From contig NZ_JRVC01000010.1 in the NCBI RefSeq assembly GCF_000807925.1, forward strand, positions 1 through 64,000: a DNA stretch of 64,000 nucleotides. The letters are read 5' to 3'. Positions 34,918 to 44,066 of the stretch are shown one piece after another. The stretch is from Novosphingobium subterraneum. GTDB lineage: Bacteria > Pseudomonadota > Alphaproteobacteria > Sphingomonadales > Sphingomonadaceae. The position numbers and the translations under genes were made by a program. Position 1 is the stretch's first letter, and each line of letters starts with the position of its first letter. Below the pieces are notes generated by a model that worked only from the letters and a program-made list of their open reading frames with translations, did no database searches and was not told the origin of the DNA.

Positions 34918-35913
34918 CTATGTTGCGCCGATGCCGAGGTGGCGTTCGAAGAAGCGTGCCATCAGGTCGATTGCCTCGCGAGATTCCGGCAGGGCCAAGC
35001 TGAACCAGAAGCCGTGCGGCATCGCTTCGAACACGTGAAGATCGGCATCGCGCCCAGCCTTGCGCAAGGCACGGTGGAACATGGCCGCCGAACTCAGCAC
35101 CGCATCGCGCGTGCCGGTGACCAGCAGCGTCGGCGGGAAGTCCGAAAGGTCGCCCTTGATCGGGGCTAGCAGCGGATCGTTGCGGTCCGCCGCTCCAACA
35201 AAGACACCGCGTTCGCACAGCGGATCGTCCAGCTTTGCGCCGACGTGGCCGTAGAAGCCCGACAGCGTCAGGTAATTGAAGGTATCGCCCAGCTGCGTCA
35301 CGTCGCCGCCGGCGGTGAACACGCCGCAGGCAGCCGGTAGTGGAAGCCCCTCCTTCTTGAAACGCATGATCGCCATGGCCGTCAGAAAGCCGCCGGCCGA
35401 GGTGCCGAACAGGATCACGTCCCTTGCCGCATGGGTCTTCAGCGCATCGCGATAGACCGCGACGATGTCGTCCACGGCCGCGGGGAAGGGGTGCTCGGGC
35501 GCAAGACGATAATCGACGGCGATGACTTCGCACCCGGTCTCGACAGCAATCGGGATGGCTTCCACCAGCGAGCCCGAACCCATGACGAAGCCGCCACCGT
35601 GCAGGTTGATCAGAATCTTGCCAGCATGGCGCACGCCGTCCTTGGGCGCAATGCGATGGCAGCGCACGCCGTCGATCGCGGTCTCCTCGACCGTGCAGGG
35701 ATAGGCTTCCAACGCCTGCTGGTTCAGCCATTCGAACATTGGCGCCAGCGGTTCGCGCATCTGCCACATCGGCACCGGGTGCGCGTCCTCGGGCATCTGC
35801 TGGTTGGGATCGAAGCGCAGATAGGCCTTGGCCTCGTCGCTGATCGTATCGGGCACGTCGAGCTGGATCCGGCCCAGATCCACGACCCCGTTTTCAACAT
35901 CATAGCTGCGCAT
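34918..35913 (-). CDS. Alpha/beta hydrolase, HSL-type carboxylesterase
   Basis: The 331-residue enzyme has HGGGF, nucleophile GTSAGG, Asp in GTRDAV and His in MPHGFW, a complete hormone-sensitive-lipase-type triad. Together with the esterase at 9139 it could cleave esters or lactones from the Baeyer-Villiger step. It is divergent from the VOC/SDR pair, with two candidate operators between them. Confidence 0.85.
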   Translation of the reverse strand: MRSYDVENGVVDLGRIQLDVPDTISDEAKAYLRFDPNQQMPEDAHPVPMWQMREPLAPMFEWLNQQALEAYPCTVEETAIDGVRCHRIAPKDGVRHAGKILINLHGGGFVMGSGSLVEAIPIAVETGCEVIAVDYRLAPEHPFPAAVDDIVAVYRDALKTHAARDVILFGTSAGGFLTAMAIMRFKKEGLPLPAACGVFTAGGDVTQLGDTFNYLTLSGFYGHVGAKLDDPLCERGVFVGAADRNDPLLAPIKGDLSDFPPTLLVTGTRDAVLSSAAMFHRALRKAGRDADLHVFEAMPHGFWFSLALPESREAIDLMARFFERHLGIGAT

Positions 35914-35947
35914 CAGGCTTGTTCCTTCCGGCCTTTCGGCTTGTCAT

Positions 35948-35977
35948 TGCGTAACATATGCGCGAAGAGGCTACGAT
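35948..35977. promoter_or_regulatory. TGCGTA-N18-TACGAT site
   Basis: Ten of twelve half-site bases match the consensus. It begins 34 bases upstream of the esterase start at 35913 and lies beside a TAAGTG-like palindrome at 35990-36003. Confidence 0.5.
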
Positions 35978-35989
35978 AATCAATGATAG

Positions 35990-36003
35990 TGAGTGCTGAT
36001 TCA
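35990..36003. promoter_or_regulatory. Variant palindrome TGAGTGCTGATTCA
   Basis: Eleven of fourteen bases match the variant TAAGTGCTGACTTA at 62073. It lies in the divergent region between the esterase and VOC genes, just beside the 30-bp motif. Confidence 0.35.
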
Positions 36004-36082
36004 CTTTCCTTGCGGAATGTCTGAGAGGCCGGCTCGCAAGGCCAGTCACGACATCGCGCAGCGCGAACGGGAGAACGATACG

Positions 36083-36478
36083 ATGACCGCAATTTCCGGC
36101 TTCACGAAGCTGATCTGCCGCGATGAAGAGGCGATGGCCTCCTACTACGTGGCGGTCTACGGCTACGGCATTGTCCAGAGGGTGGCTGGCTCAAGCGATG
36201 GCGAGCCGTTCCGCGAAGTGATCCTCGCTCCGGGGGGTGACTGGACCAAGGGCTCGCTGGTCATGTTCAACTTTACCGAGCGCGCTGCGCCCCGCGACCA
36301 GCAGGTCATCCTCGGCTTCGTGGTCGAGGATCTCGACGCACTTGTCGAAAAGATCACGGCGAACGGCGGCAAGCTGGTCGGCCCCATTCGCGAGGAGGCT
36401 GATCACGGCGTGCGCGTGGTATTCTCGACCGATCCCGAAGGCGCGCTGTGCGAAAACGTGCAGATGCTGGCCCATTGA
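36083..36478 (+). CDS. VOC superfamily (glyoxalase/dioxygenase fold) protein
   Basis: The 131-residue product has the vicinal-oxygen-chelate pattern of repeated beta-alpha-beta units (GFTKLICRDEEAMASYYVAVYGY; LGFVVEDLDALVEKITANGGKLVGPI) and ends near a possible metal ligand Glu in CENVQ. Start at 36083 has GGGAGA upstream. It is followed by an SDR gene after 21 bases. The reaction cannot be named from sequence. Confidence 0.75.
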   Translation: MTAISGFTKLICRDEEAMASYYVAVYGYGIVQRVAGSSDGEPFREVILAPGGDWTKGSLVMFNFTERAAPRDQQVILGFVVEDLDALVEKITANGGKLVGPIREEADHGVRVVFSTDPEGALCENVQMLAH

Positions 36479-36499
36479 TCCGCAGCGGAGAGTAAGTTC

Positions 36500-37354
36500 A
36501 TGGCCTTGGACAAGGACGTATTTGCAGGCGGCGTGGCCGTCGTAACCGGTGCCGGTTCCGGCATTGGCGCAGGACTCGCCCGTCGCGCCGGCGCGCTCGG
36601 CATGACCGTGGTGGTGACCGACATCAACGAGGCCGCCGCCGCTGAAACTGTCGCCGCGATCAAGGCGGCTGGCGGAAAGGCCGAAGCCGAAAAGGTCGAC
36701 GTGTCGATTCCCGAAGAGCTCGATCGCCTCGCCGAACTGGTGTTCGCCCGGCATGGCGAAGTGCGCCTGCTGATCAACAACGCGGGTATCGAGACCGTCG
36801 GCTACACCTGGGAAGTGCCCACGGCGCGCTGGGAAGCCGCGCTGAACATCAACCTCCATGGGGTGATCCACGGCGTGCGCGCCTTCGTCCCGCGTATCAT
36901 CGCCAGCGGCCAGGAAGCTTGGATCGGCAACCTTTCCTCCGTTGGCGCCTTCGGACAGATGCCCGCGCAGACCGCCTATATCGTCACCAAGCACGCGGTG
37001 CAGGCGTTCAGCGAATGCCTCTATCTCGAGATGGAATTGAAGAAGCTGCCGATCCACGTATCGGCGATCATCCCCGGCATGATGCGCACCAACATCTTCA
37101 ATGCGGAAGGCGGCGAGGGGGAACCGGCCAACGCCAGCGGCCACCGCCGCGCGATGTTCGAGATGATGCGCGACTACGGCATGGACCTCGACGAGGGCTG
37201 CCGCCTGTTCCTCGAACAGATGGCAGAAAACAGGTTCTGGGTGCACAGCCAGCCCGAGATGAGCGAGCAGGCCCTCGGCAGCCGCATCCGTTTCATGCAG
37301 GAGCAGACCCCGCCGGTCATGCCGGACATCGCCCGCCAGATCGCGGCGGATTGA
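36500..37354 (+). CDS. Short-chain dehydrogenase/reductase (SDR)
   Basis: A 284-residue SDR with TGAGSGIGAG loop, NNAGI strand, Ser in NLSSVGA and YIVTK catalytic pair. The C-terminal 80 residues (MRDYGMDLDEGCRLFLEQMAE...) are longer than usual. The gene is 21 bases after the VOC gene and likely cotranscribed with it. Confidence 0.85.
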   Translation: MALDKDVFAGGVAVVTGAGSGIGAGLARRAGALGMTVVVTDINEAAAAETVAAIKAAGGKAEAEKVDVSIPEELDRLAELVFARHGEVRLLINNAGIETVGYTWEVPTARWEAALNINLHGVIHGVRAFVPRIIASGQEAWIGNLSSVGAFGQMPAQTAYIVTKHAVQAFSECLYLEMELKKLPIHVSAIIPGMMRTNIFNAEGGEGEPANASGHRRAMFEMMRDYGMDLDEGCRLFLEQMAENRFWVHSQPEMSEQALGSRIRFMQEQTPPVMPDIARQIAAD

Positions 37355-37362
37355 GAGGCACG

Positions 37363-37389
37363 GCAGCGGCGCGCCTTTCGGCGCGCTGC
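37363..37389. terminator. Imperfect hairpin between convergent genes
   Basis: GCAGCGGCGCGC pairs with GCGCGCTGC apart from a bulge of about three bases, between the SDR and hydroxyacid dehydrogenase ends. No T run. Confidence 0.4.
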
Positions 37390-37403
37390 TCTTCCGGCAG
37401 ACT

Positions 37404-38303
37404 TCAGCTTGTGCGCGGGGTTTCCACCGCGGCGTTGCGGCAGGCCCATTCGAGCAGAGCCGAATAATCCTTCTTCGCGAATTCCGGCATCGCGCGGGCT
37501 CCGCCATAGACGGCGTGAGCGGCCGCGCCGACCGGCAGGCCCATGCGGTATTCCGCCGCAGCCGTCATCGCCAGGGTCATGTCCTTGAAGGCAAGGTCGA
37601 TGGTGAAGCCGGGGGTGGTATCGCCCTTCAGCACCTTGTTGACCATCAGCGTGTGCAACTGGCCGTTCTGCGCCGTTGTGCTGCCGGTGACCTTCAGGAT
37701 CGTCTCGATATCTAGGCCAAGACGCGTGCCGAGCGCGACGGCTTCGGCGCTGACTTCGGCGATGGTCAGCAGCAGGAAGTTGTTCACCAGCTTCATCCGG
37801 CTGCCCATGCCCTGCCCGCCGCAGCGCATGATGTCCTTGCCCATGGCATTGAGCAGCGGCTCGACGCGGGCGAAGTCCTCGTCGCTCGCGCCCACCATGA
37901 ACAGCGATTCCCCGCGCTCGGCATGGAGCACGAGGCGGCCGATCGGGCTGTCGACGAAGGCCACGCCCTTTTCGGCACAGGCCCTGGCGACGCGGTCGGT
38001 GCCGTTGGCATCGATGGTCGACATGTCGAGCAGCAGCGTGCCGGGCTTCATCTGAGCCAGTGCGCCATCGGGGCCGAGCACCACGGCCTCCACATGGGGC
38101 GTCGCGGGCAGGCAGGTGATCACCACCTCGACATCCCTCGCGGCTTCGGCCACAGAGCCCGCCTTGCGCCCGCCCAATGCCACGATCTCGTCGGCGCGGG
38201 TCGGGTCGATGTCATAGGCAATGACGTCAAAACCCTTGCGCACCAGATGCATGGCCAGTGGCAGGCCCATCGCGCCAAGGCCGATGTATGCAACAGTCGT
38301 CAT
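37404..38303 (-). CDS. 3-hydroxyisobutyrate dehydrogenase-family protein
   Basis: The 299-residue enzyme begins with the NAD(P) motif GLGAMG and has the family's catalytic Lys in SRMKLVNNFLLL. The substrate loop reads DSPIGR rather than the usual DAPVSGG, as in sulfolactaldehyde-type reductases, so the substrate may be a small hydroxy acid other than hydroxyisobutyrate. It is the last gene of the CoA operon starting at 41799. Confidence 0.8.
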   Translation of the reverse strand: MTTVAYIGLGAMGLPLAMHLVRKGFDVIAYDIDPTRADEIVALGGRKAGSVAEAARDVEVVITCLPATPHVEAVVLGPDGALAQMKPGTLLLDMSTIDANGTDRVARACAEKGVAFVDSPIGRLVLHAERGESLFMVGASDEDFARVEPLLNAMGKDIMRCGGQGMGSRMKLVNNFLLLTIAEVSAEAVALGTRLGLDIETILKVTGSTTAQNGQLHTLMVNKVLKGDTTPGFTIDLAFKDMTLAMTAAAEYRMGLPVGAAAHAVYGGARAMPEFAKKDYSALLEWACRNAAVETPRTS

Positions 38304-38321
38304 ATCTCTCTCCGACAGCGC

Positions 38322-39758
38322 TCAGACGGCGCCGTGATTGATGTAGCTGGTCTTGCTCTCGGTGAAGAATTCCGCGGCCGTGGAGCCGGTCTCGCGCGCG
38401 CCGTAGCCAGAGGGCGAACGGCCGCCGAGCGGCACGTGGTATTCGAGGCCCGCCGTCGGCGCGTTGACCATGACCATGCCGGCCTTCGACGCCTTGCGGA
38501 AGCGTTCCGCATTCTTGAGGCTGGTCGTGGCGATGCCGGATGACAGCTTGTATTCGCAGGCATTGGCAGCGTGGATCGCCTCGTCGAGGTCCTCGACCTT
38601 GATCACCGAAGCAATCGGCCCGAAGGATTCGTGCTGGTTGCAGCGCCATTCGGCCCTGGTGCCGGTCAGCAGCGTCGGGGCCATGTAGAGGCCCCGCGTG
38701 CGCGCTTCCACGGCACCGCCACCTGCGGCAAGCTCCGCGCCTTCGGCCTGCGCATCGATCACGAACTGCAGGTTCTCGTTGAACTGCTGAACGTTGGCGA
38801 CCGGGCCGATCTGGGTCTCGGGATCGAGCGCGTGGCCGACGCGGTAGCTGCCCGCCACCTTGGCCATGCGCTCGACAAAGGCATCGTGGATGCCTCGCGT
38901 CACGATCAGGCGCTCGGTCCCGGTGCAGCGCTGCCCGGTCTGGATCCAGGCGCCGTTGCTGGCGATCTCGACCGCGAGATCAAGGTCGGCATCGTCGAGC
39001 ACGACCAGCGCGTTCTTGCCGCCGAGTTCGAGCTGACACTTGGTCATCGTCTCGGCGGCGCGGGTCAGCACGGCGCGGCCCGTGGCGGTGCCGCCGGTGA
39101 AGGTCAGGCCGTCGGCCTCGTCGATCATCACGTTGCCGGTAGCGCGGCCATCACCCATGACGAGGTTGAACACGCCCGCCGGAACGCCCGCGTCTTCGAT
39201 GATCTGCGCCAGCATCACCGCGCAGCCGGGTACGAAGCTGCTGGGCTTGAGCACCACCGCATTGCCATAGGCGAGCGCGCCTGCGATCTTCCATGAAGGG
39301 AGGGCGATCGGGAAGTTCCACGGGGTGATCGCGGCGATGACGCCCAGCGGTTCGCGCGTGACCAGCACGTTGAAGCCATCGCGCATCGAATTGTACCATT
39401 CGCCCTGCGCGCGGATCACGTCGCCGGCCGCGGCCTGGAAGCACTGTGCGGCGCGCAGGGCCTCGCCTATGCCTTCGGGCAGGGTCTTGCCTTCCTCGCG
39501 GCTGAGCAGCTTGCCGATCTCGGGCGCGCGCGCCTTCAGCAGTTCGGCAATGCGGTAGAGGATATCGGCCCGCGCCTGCATGTTGAACGCGGCCCATGCC
39601 GGCTGCGCCCGGCGCGCCGCCGCCATGGCCTCGCGCACTTCGGCCTCGCCAACCTTGGTATAGCTGCCCACGGTCTCATCAAGGTCTGACGGATTCTGCG
39701 TGGTGAACGGCGTTGCGCCTTCCACCCAGCGACCGTCGATGTAGTTTGCACCCTGCAT
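38322..39758 (-). CDS. NAD(P)-dependent aldehyde dehydrogenase
   Basis: The 478-residue enzyme has ITPWNFP near residue 144, general base Glu244 in LELGGKN and nucleophile Cys278 in GQRCTGTER. The start at 39758 overlaps the CoA-transferase stop (ATGA); a longer frame into that gene is not used. It oxidises an aldehyde to an acid. In this operon it may act on a side chain or ring-cleavage product before CoA activation. Confidence 0.88.
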   Translation of the reverse strand: MQGANYIDGRWVEGATPFTTQNPSDLDETVGSYTKVGEAEVREAMAAARRAQPAWAAFNMQARADILYRIAELLKARAPEIGKLLSREEGKTLPEGIGEALRAAQCFQAAAGDVIRAQGEWYNSMRDGFNVLVTREPLGVIAAITPWNFPIALPSWKIAGALAYGNAVVLKPSSFVPGCAVMLAQIIEDAGVPAGVFNLVMGDGRATGNVMIDEADGLTFTGGTATGRAVLTRAAETMTKCQLELGGKNALVVLDDADLDLAVEIASNGAWIQTGQRCTGTERLIVTRGIHDAFVERMAKVAGSYRVGHALDPETQIGPVANVQQFNENLQFVIDAQAEGAELAAGGGAVEARTRGLYMAPTLLTGTRAEWRCNQHESFGPIASVIKVEDLDEAIHAANACEYKLSSGIATTSLKNAERFRKASKAGMVMVNAPTAGLEYHVPLGGRSPSGYGARETGSTAAEFFTESKTSYINHGAV

Positions 39759-40996
39759 CACAATGTCTCCGCAATCACGCCAGCCGCCAGCAGGCGTTCG
39801 ATCTCGTCCTTGCCGAGCCCCAGTCTTTCGCTGAGCACGGCGACGGTATCTTCGCCCGAGCGTGGCGGGGCGTGGCGATAGGTTGCGGGCGAGGCCGAAA
39901 GCCGGGCCGGGAAGCCAAGCACCTTGACCGGCGTCCCGTCGGATCGCGCCATCTCGTGCACCAGGCCGCGCGCCTCGATCTGCGGGTGGTCGAGCACTTC
40001 GGGAATCTCGTTCACCTTGCCGCCGGGCAGCCCCGCCGCTTCCATCACCGCGATCAGCTCTGCCGATTTCCACCGGGCGATGGCCGGGCGCAACTGCGCG
40101 AGCAAGGCATCGCGGTTGACGCTACGGCCAGCGCTGATCGCAAAGCGCTCGTCGTCAGCGAGGTCAGGCAGGCCGATCAGCGCGGTGAAGGCGCGGAACT
40201 GCCGATCATTGCCGAGTGCGACGAGCACGCTGCCGTCCGAACAGGCAAAGTCCTGATATGGCACGGTATTGGGGTGCTGGTTGCCCATGCGGCGCGGCAC
40301 CATACCGCCGTTCATCCAGTTCGACGCCTGATTGGCGAGCAGTGCCACTTGCGTATCGAGCAGGGCAAGGTCGATCCGCTGGCCCTCGCCGGTGGCATGG
40401 CGGTGGTTCAATGCCGCCAGCACCGAAATTGCGGCGTAGAGCCCGGTCGTCAGGTCACTGATCGGGATGCCGACCTTCATCGGCCCGCCGCCCGGCTCGC
40501 CATCGGGCAGGCCGGTCACGCTCATCAGGCCGCTCATGCCCTGGACGAGGAAGTCGTATCCCCCGTTGTTGCGCAAGGGGCCGGTCTGGCCAAAGCCGGT
40601 GATCGAAAGGTAGATCAGGTCCGGCTTGACCTCGCGCAGGGACTCAAAATCGAGCCCGTACTTGGCAAGGCCGCCGACGCGGAAGTTCTCGATCACCACG
40701 TCGGCCTGCGCGGCAAACCGGCGGATCAGTTCGGCGCCTGCAGGCTCGGCCATGTCGATCGCGACCGAGCGCTTGTTGCGGTTGGCGCAGAGGTAATAGG
40801 CGGCATCGCGGCTGCCGTCGTCAAGGAACGGTGGCCCCCACTTGCGCGTGTCGTCGCCCTGTCCCGGCTGTTCGACCTTGATCACATCGGCGCCAAGGTC
40901 GCCCAGGACCTGTGAACACCACGGCCCCGCCAGCACGCGCGAAAGATCGAGGACGGTAATCCCGGCAAGCGGGCCGGCAACCTGCGGTTCGCTCAC
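39758..40996 (-). CDS. CoA transferase, family III
   Basis: The 412-residue protein has the family III start (GITVLDLSRVLAGPWCSQVLGDLGADVIKVE) and the catalytic Asp in LLDTQVALLANQ. These enzymes move CoA between carboxylic acids, here probably loading an aglycone-derived acid. It overlaps its neighbours by four bases at both ends, within the 41799-37404 operon. Confidence 0.88.
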   Translation of the reverse strand: MSEPQVAGPLAGITVLDLSRVLAGPWCSQVLGDLGADVIKVEQPGQGDDTRKWGPPFLDDGSRDAAYYLCANRNKRSVAIDMAEPAGAELIRRFAAQADVVIENFRVGGLAKYGLDFESLREVKPDLIYLSITGFGQTGPLRNNGGYDFLVQGMSGLMSVTGLPDGEPGGGPMKVGIPISDLTTGLYAAISVLAALNHRHATGEGQRIDLALLDTQVALLANQASNWMNGGMVPRRMGNQHPNTVPYQDFACSDGSVLVALGNDRQFRAFTALIGLPDLADDERFAISAGRSVNRDALLAQLRPAIARWKSAELIAVMEAAGLPGGKVNEIPEVLDHPQIEARGLVHEMARSDGTPVKVLGFPARLSASPATYRHAPPRSGEDTVAVLSERLGLGKDEIERLLAAGVIAETL

Positions 40997-41799
40997 TCGC
41001 CCTTCAACTCCGGCTTGCGCTTTTCGAGGAAGGCACTGACCGCCTCGTGGTGGTCATGGGTGTGATGGGCCAGCGCCTGGTAAGCGGCCGAAAGCTCGAG
41101 CAGCGGGGCCAGCTTCATGTCCTGCCCTTCGCGCAGCAGGCGCTTGGCCATGCGGGTGGCATGGCCGGGGTTGGCGGCGATCGAGTGGGCGACTTCGAGG
41201 GCACGCGGCAGGAGCCGGTCAGGCGCCACGACTTCGCTGACCAGGCCGTACTCCAGTGCCTTGGCGGCGTCGATGGTGTCGCCGGTCAGCGTCATCAGGC
41301 TGGCGCGGGCCATGCCGATCACGCGTGGCAGCAGCCACGCCCCGCCATCTCCCGGCACGATGCCGAGTTTTACGAAGCTTTCCGCGAACAGAGCCTTTTC
41401 CGAAGCAATGCGGATATCGGTCATGCAGGCGAGGTCGAGGCCCGCCCCGATCGCCGGGCCGTTGACAGCGGCAACGACCGGCACTTCCAGATCGTAAAGC
41501 GCCGTCGGGATCAACTGGATGCCGGTGCGATACTGGTTGCGGATCGAGAACGGCGAGCCGCCGAACATGCCGGTCTTCTCGGCCATGTGCTTGACGTTGC
41601 CGCCTGCGCAGAAGGCCTTGCCCGCCCCGGTCAGCACTACCGCACGCACCGAAGCATCGCGGGTCACGTCTGCACAGAACTGCGCGATCTCCTCGCTGTG
41701 CGCGGTTTCCGAAATGGCGTTGCGGGTGTCCGGGCGATTGAGCGTGGCGATGACCACCGGGCCATCGCGTTCGACCAGCAGGAAGGGGGTTTCGGACAT
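40993..41799 (-). CDS. Enoyl-CoA hydratase/isomerase
   Basis: The 268-residue crotonase-fold protein has the oxyanion segments AFCAGGNVKHM and GPAIGAGLDLAC, and Glu in SFVKLGIVPGDGG in the position of one catalytic glutamate. It hydrates or isomerises an enoyl-CoA. It is the first gene of the operon and divergent from the LysR gene, with 100 bases between. Confidence 0.86.
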   Translation of the reverse strand: MSETPFLLVERDGPVVIATLNRPDTRNAISETAHSEEIAQFCADVTRDASVRAVVLTGAGKAFCAGGNVKHMAEKTGMFGGSPFSIRNQYRTGIQLIPTALYDLEVPVVAAVNGPAIGAGLDLACMTDIRIASEKALFAESFVKLGIVPGDGGAWLLPRVIGMARASLMTLTGDTIDAAKALEYGLVSEVVAPDRLLPRALEVAHSIAANPGHATRMAKRLLREGQDMKLAPLLELSAAYQALAHHTHDHHEAVSAFLEKRKPELKGE

Positions 41800-41864
41800 C
41801 GCGCGCTCTCCATGGGCTTTTGATTGGCTGAAACAGCTAGGCTACCCCGTCCTTTCGGGCTAAT

Positions 41865-41885
41865 ATTGAATTTTCCGACTTCGAT
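41865..41885. promoter_or_regulatory. Imperfect dyad ATTGAA-N9-TTCGAT, candidate LysR box
   Basis: Five of six positions pair. It ends 14 bases before the LysR start and 66 bases upstream of the divergent enoyl-CoA hydratase gene, the usual place for a LysR-type site. Confidence 0.4.
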
Positions 41886-41899
41886 AGTGAGTATATATC

Positions 41900-42775
41900 G
41901 TGGACTTGCGCCAGCTGCGCTATTTCAACGCCCTTGCCGAAACGCTGAACTTCCATCGCGCGGCAGAGCGCCTGCACATCTCGCAGCCACCGCTGACGGT
42001 CGCCATTCGCAAGCTTGAGGAAGACCTCGGCGTCGCCCTGTTCGAGCGCGATCCGCGTGGCGTGCGCTTGACGACGGCAGGCCTTGCCGCGGTTGCCCCG
42101 GCGCGCGAGGCTCTGGCGGCGGCCGAGAAAGTGCGCGAGGCCGTGCGCCAGGGCGCGGCGGGCCTGCGTGGCCGTCTGTCGATCGGCTTTATCGGCTCGG
42201 CCATCGGAGAATTGCTGCCGCGCATCGTCTCCCCCTTTCGCCACGCCTACCCGGAGGTCGAACTCGCGCTGGAGGAGATGAACAGCGTCGAGATCGTCCG
42301 GGCCATTGCTGCGCGCCGCTTGGACGTGGGGCTGGTGCGCCTGCCGGTGATGGACTCCGCGCCCGTGGCTATCGACGTGATCGAGACCGATGAACTGGTT
42401 GCGGTGCTGCCTGCCAGCGACGTGCTGGCGCGGCGCAAGACGCTTGATCTTGGCGCCTTGGCTGATCGCAGCTTCATCATCTACAGCCCGGTCAGCGTGC
42501 TCCATGCCACGATCCGGCTCGCCTGCCATCGTGCCGGGTTCACCCCGCGCGTCGCGCAGGAGGCGGTGCAGGTGCAGACCATCCTCAGCCTTGTCGAAGC
42601 CGGGCTTGGCGTGGCGCTGATCCCCGGCCGCAGCGCGCGCTTTGCCGGGGAGGGGGTGCGCATCGTCACCCTGTCAGACCCGGTGCCGATCGCGATGGGC
42701 ATTGCGCGGGCCGACGAGCCATCTGTGCTGGCACGGAATTTCGTGCGCACTGCTCTGGCCTGTGAGAACGCCTGA
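41900..42775 (+). CDS. LysR family transcriptional regulator
   Basis: The 291-residue protein has a LysR helix-turn-helix (LNFHRAAERLHISQPPLTVAI) and a substrate-binding domain. Start is GTG at 41900. Its position facing the CoA/ALDH operon makes control of that operon likely, and the acyl-CoA dehydrogenases lie downstream. Ligand unknown. Confidence 0.88.
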   Translation: MDLRQLRYFNALAETLNFHRAAERLHISQPPLTVAIRKLEEDLGVALFERDPRGVRLTTAGLAAVAPAREALAAAEKVREAVRQGAAGLRGRLSIGFIGSAIGELLPRIVSPFRHAYPEVELALEEMNSVEIVRAIAARRLDVGLVRLPVMDSAPVAIDVIETDELVAVLPASDVLARRKTLDLGALADRSFIIYSPVSVLHATIRLACHRAGFTPRVAQEAVQVQTILSLVEAGLGVALIPGRSARFAGEGVRIVTLSDPVPIAMGIARADEPSVLARNFVRTALACENA

Positions 42776-42852
42776 TATGCAATCACTATCGAACCCGGCA
42801 AAATAAATATTTGATGCAGAGTGCCTCCGGGCGCATCGCTTTGCCCTGGAGA

Positions 42853-42872
42853 GCGGCGCCATGATGCGCCGC
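42853..42872. promoter_or_regulatory. Inverted repeat GCGGCGC-N6-GCGCCGC
   Basis: A perfect 7-bp dyad lies 23 bases upstream of the GTG start of the first acyl-CoA dehydrogenase gene. It could be an operator or a leader hairpin. Confidence 0.35.
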
Positions 42873-42894
42873 CCGGGACAGGAGCCGCCTTTCC

Positions 42895-44052
42895 GTGTTC
42901 GATACCCTGACGCTTGCCCAGTTGCCACCCGAAGACGAAGCGCTGCGGCCTGCCATCCGCACCTTCATTGAACAGCACATTGCCGGCATCCCGATGGATC
43001 GCCGCGCGCGGTCGTGGCAGGGCTTCAGCGCGGAATTCAGCCGCGCACTGGGGGAGGCGGGTTTCCTCGGCCTCACGCTGCCCAAGGAATACGGTGGCCA
43101 CGGCAAGGGCCCATTTGCGCGCTTCGTGGTGGTCGAGGAATTGCTCTGCGCCGGAGCACCGGTCGCCGCGCACTGGATCGCTGATCGGCAGAGCGCGCCA
43201 CTGCTCCTGAACTTCGGCACCGAGGCGCAGCGCCGCAAGCACATTCCCGCGATCTGCCGGGGCGAACAGCTGTTCTGCATCGGCATGAGCGAGCCGGGCT
43301 CGGGCTCGGACCTTGCCAGCGTGCGCACGCGGGCCGACCGCAGCGACAATCGCAGCGGTGGGGGCTGGGTGGTCAACGGCCAGAAGATCTGGACCACCAA
43401 TGCCATGCATTCGGACTACATGATCGCGCTGGTCCGCACTTCCGGCACTTCGGCAGACCGGCAGGCGGGGCTTTCGCAATTGATCATCGACCTGAAGGCG
43501 CCCGGCGTCACGGTACGGCCCATCGTCGATCTTACGGGCGATGCGCACTTTGCCGAAGTGTTCTTCGAGAACGTCGAACTCGGCGAGGATGCGCTGGTGG
43601 GGGCAGAGGGTGAGGGCTGGAAGCAGGTCGTCGCCGAACTGGCGTTCGAACGCTCCGGGCCGGAACGCATCTATTCCAGCGCCGTGCTTTTGGATGCCTG
43701 GATACGGCACCTGCAGGCGGTGGGCCGCAGCGATTGCGCCGCGCTGGTCGGGCGGCTGACTGCCGAGCTTGCCACGCTGCGCGCCATGTCGATTGCCTGC
43801 ACGGCGCGATTGGTGGCGGGGGAAAGCCCGGTGGTCGAAGCGAGCATCGTCAAGGATCGCGGCACTGGCTTCGAACAGGAATTGCCGGTGGTGATCGGCG
43901 ACGATCTCGCCGCGCACCCCGATGAGGCGGTGAGCGAGGAGCTGTATCGCACGCTGCTCTACGTCACGCACATCGCGCCGAGCTTCAGCCTGCGCGGCGG
44001 CACGCGCGAGATCCTGCGCGGGATCATCGCGCGCGGCATGGGCCTGCGGTGA
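42895..44052 (+). CDS. Acyl-CoA dehydrogenase (larger partner)
   Basis: The 385-residue protein has the FAD-binding GMSEPGSGSDLAS and WTTNAM segments and a C-terminal domain ending RGGTREILRGIIARGMGLR. Start is GTG at 42895 with GGAG about 11 bases upstream. It is followed 14 bases later by a shorter, diverged acyl-CoA dehydrogenase; such unequal pairs form alpha2beta2 enzymes in steroid side-chain and ring catabolism (FadE/ChsE type). Confidence 0.85.
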   Translation: MFDTLTLAQLPPEDEALRPAIRTFIEQHIAGIPMDRRARSWQGFSAEFSRALGEAGFLGLTLPKEYGGHGKGPFARFVVVEELLCAGAPVAAHWIADRQSAPLLLNFGTEAQRRKHIPAICRGEQLFCIGMSEPGSGSDLASVRTRADRSDNRSGGGWVVNGQKIWTTNAMHSDYMIALVRTSGTSADRQAGLSQLIIDLKAPGVTVRPIVDLTGDAHFAEVFFENVELGEDALVGAEGEGWKQVVAELAFERSGPERIYSSAVLLDAWIRHLQAVGRSDCAALVGRLTAELATLRAMSIACTARLVAGESPVVEASIVKDRGTGFEQELPVVIGDDLAAHPDEAVSEELYRTLLYVTHIAPSFSLRGGTREILRGIIARGMGLR

Positions 44053-44066
44053 GGGGAGAGAAACAG

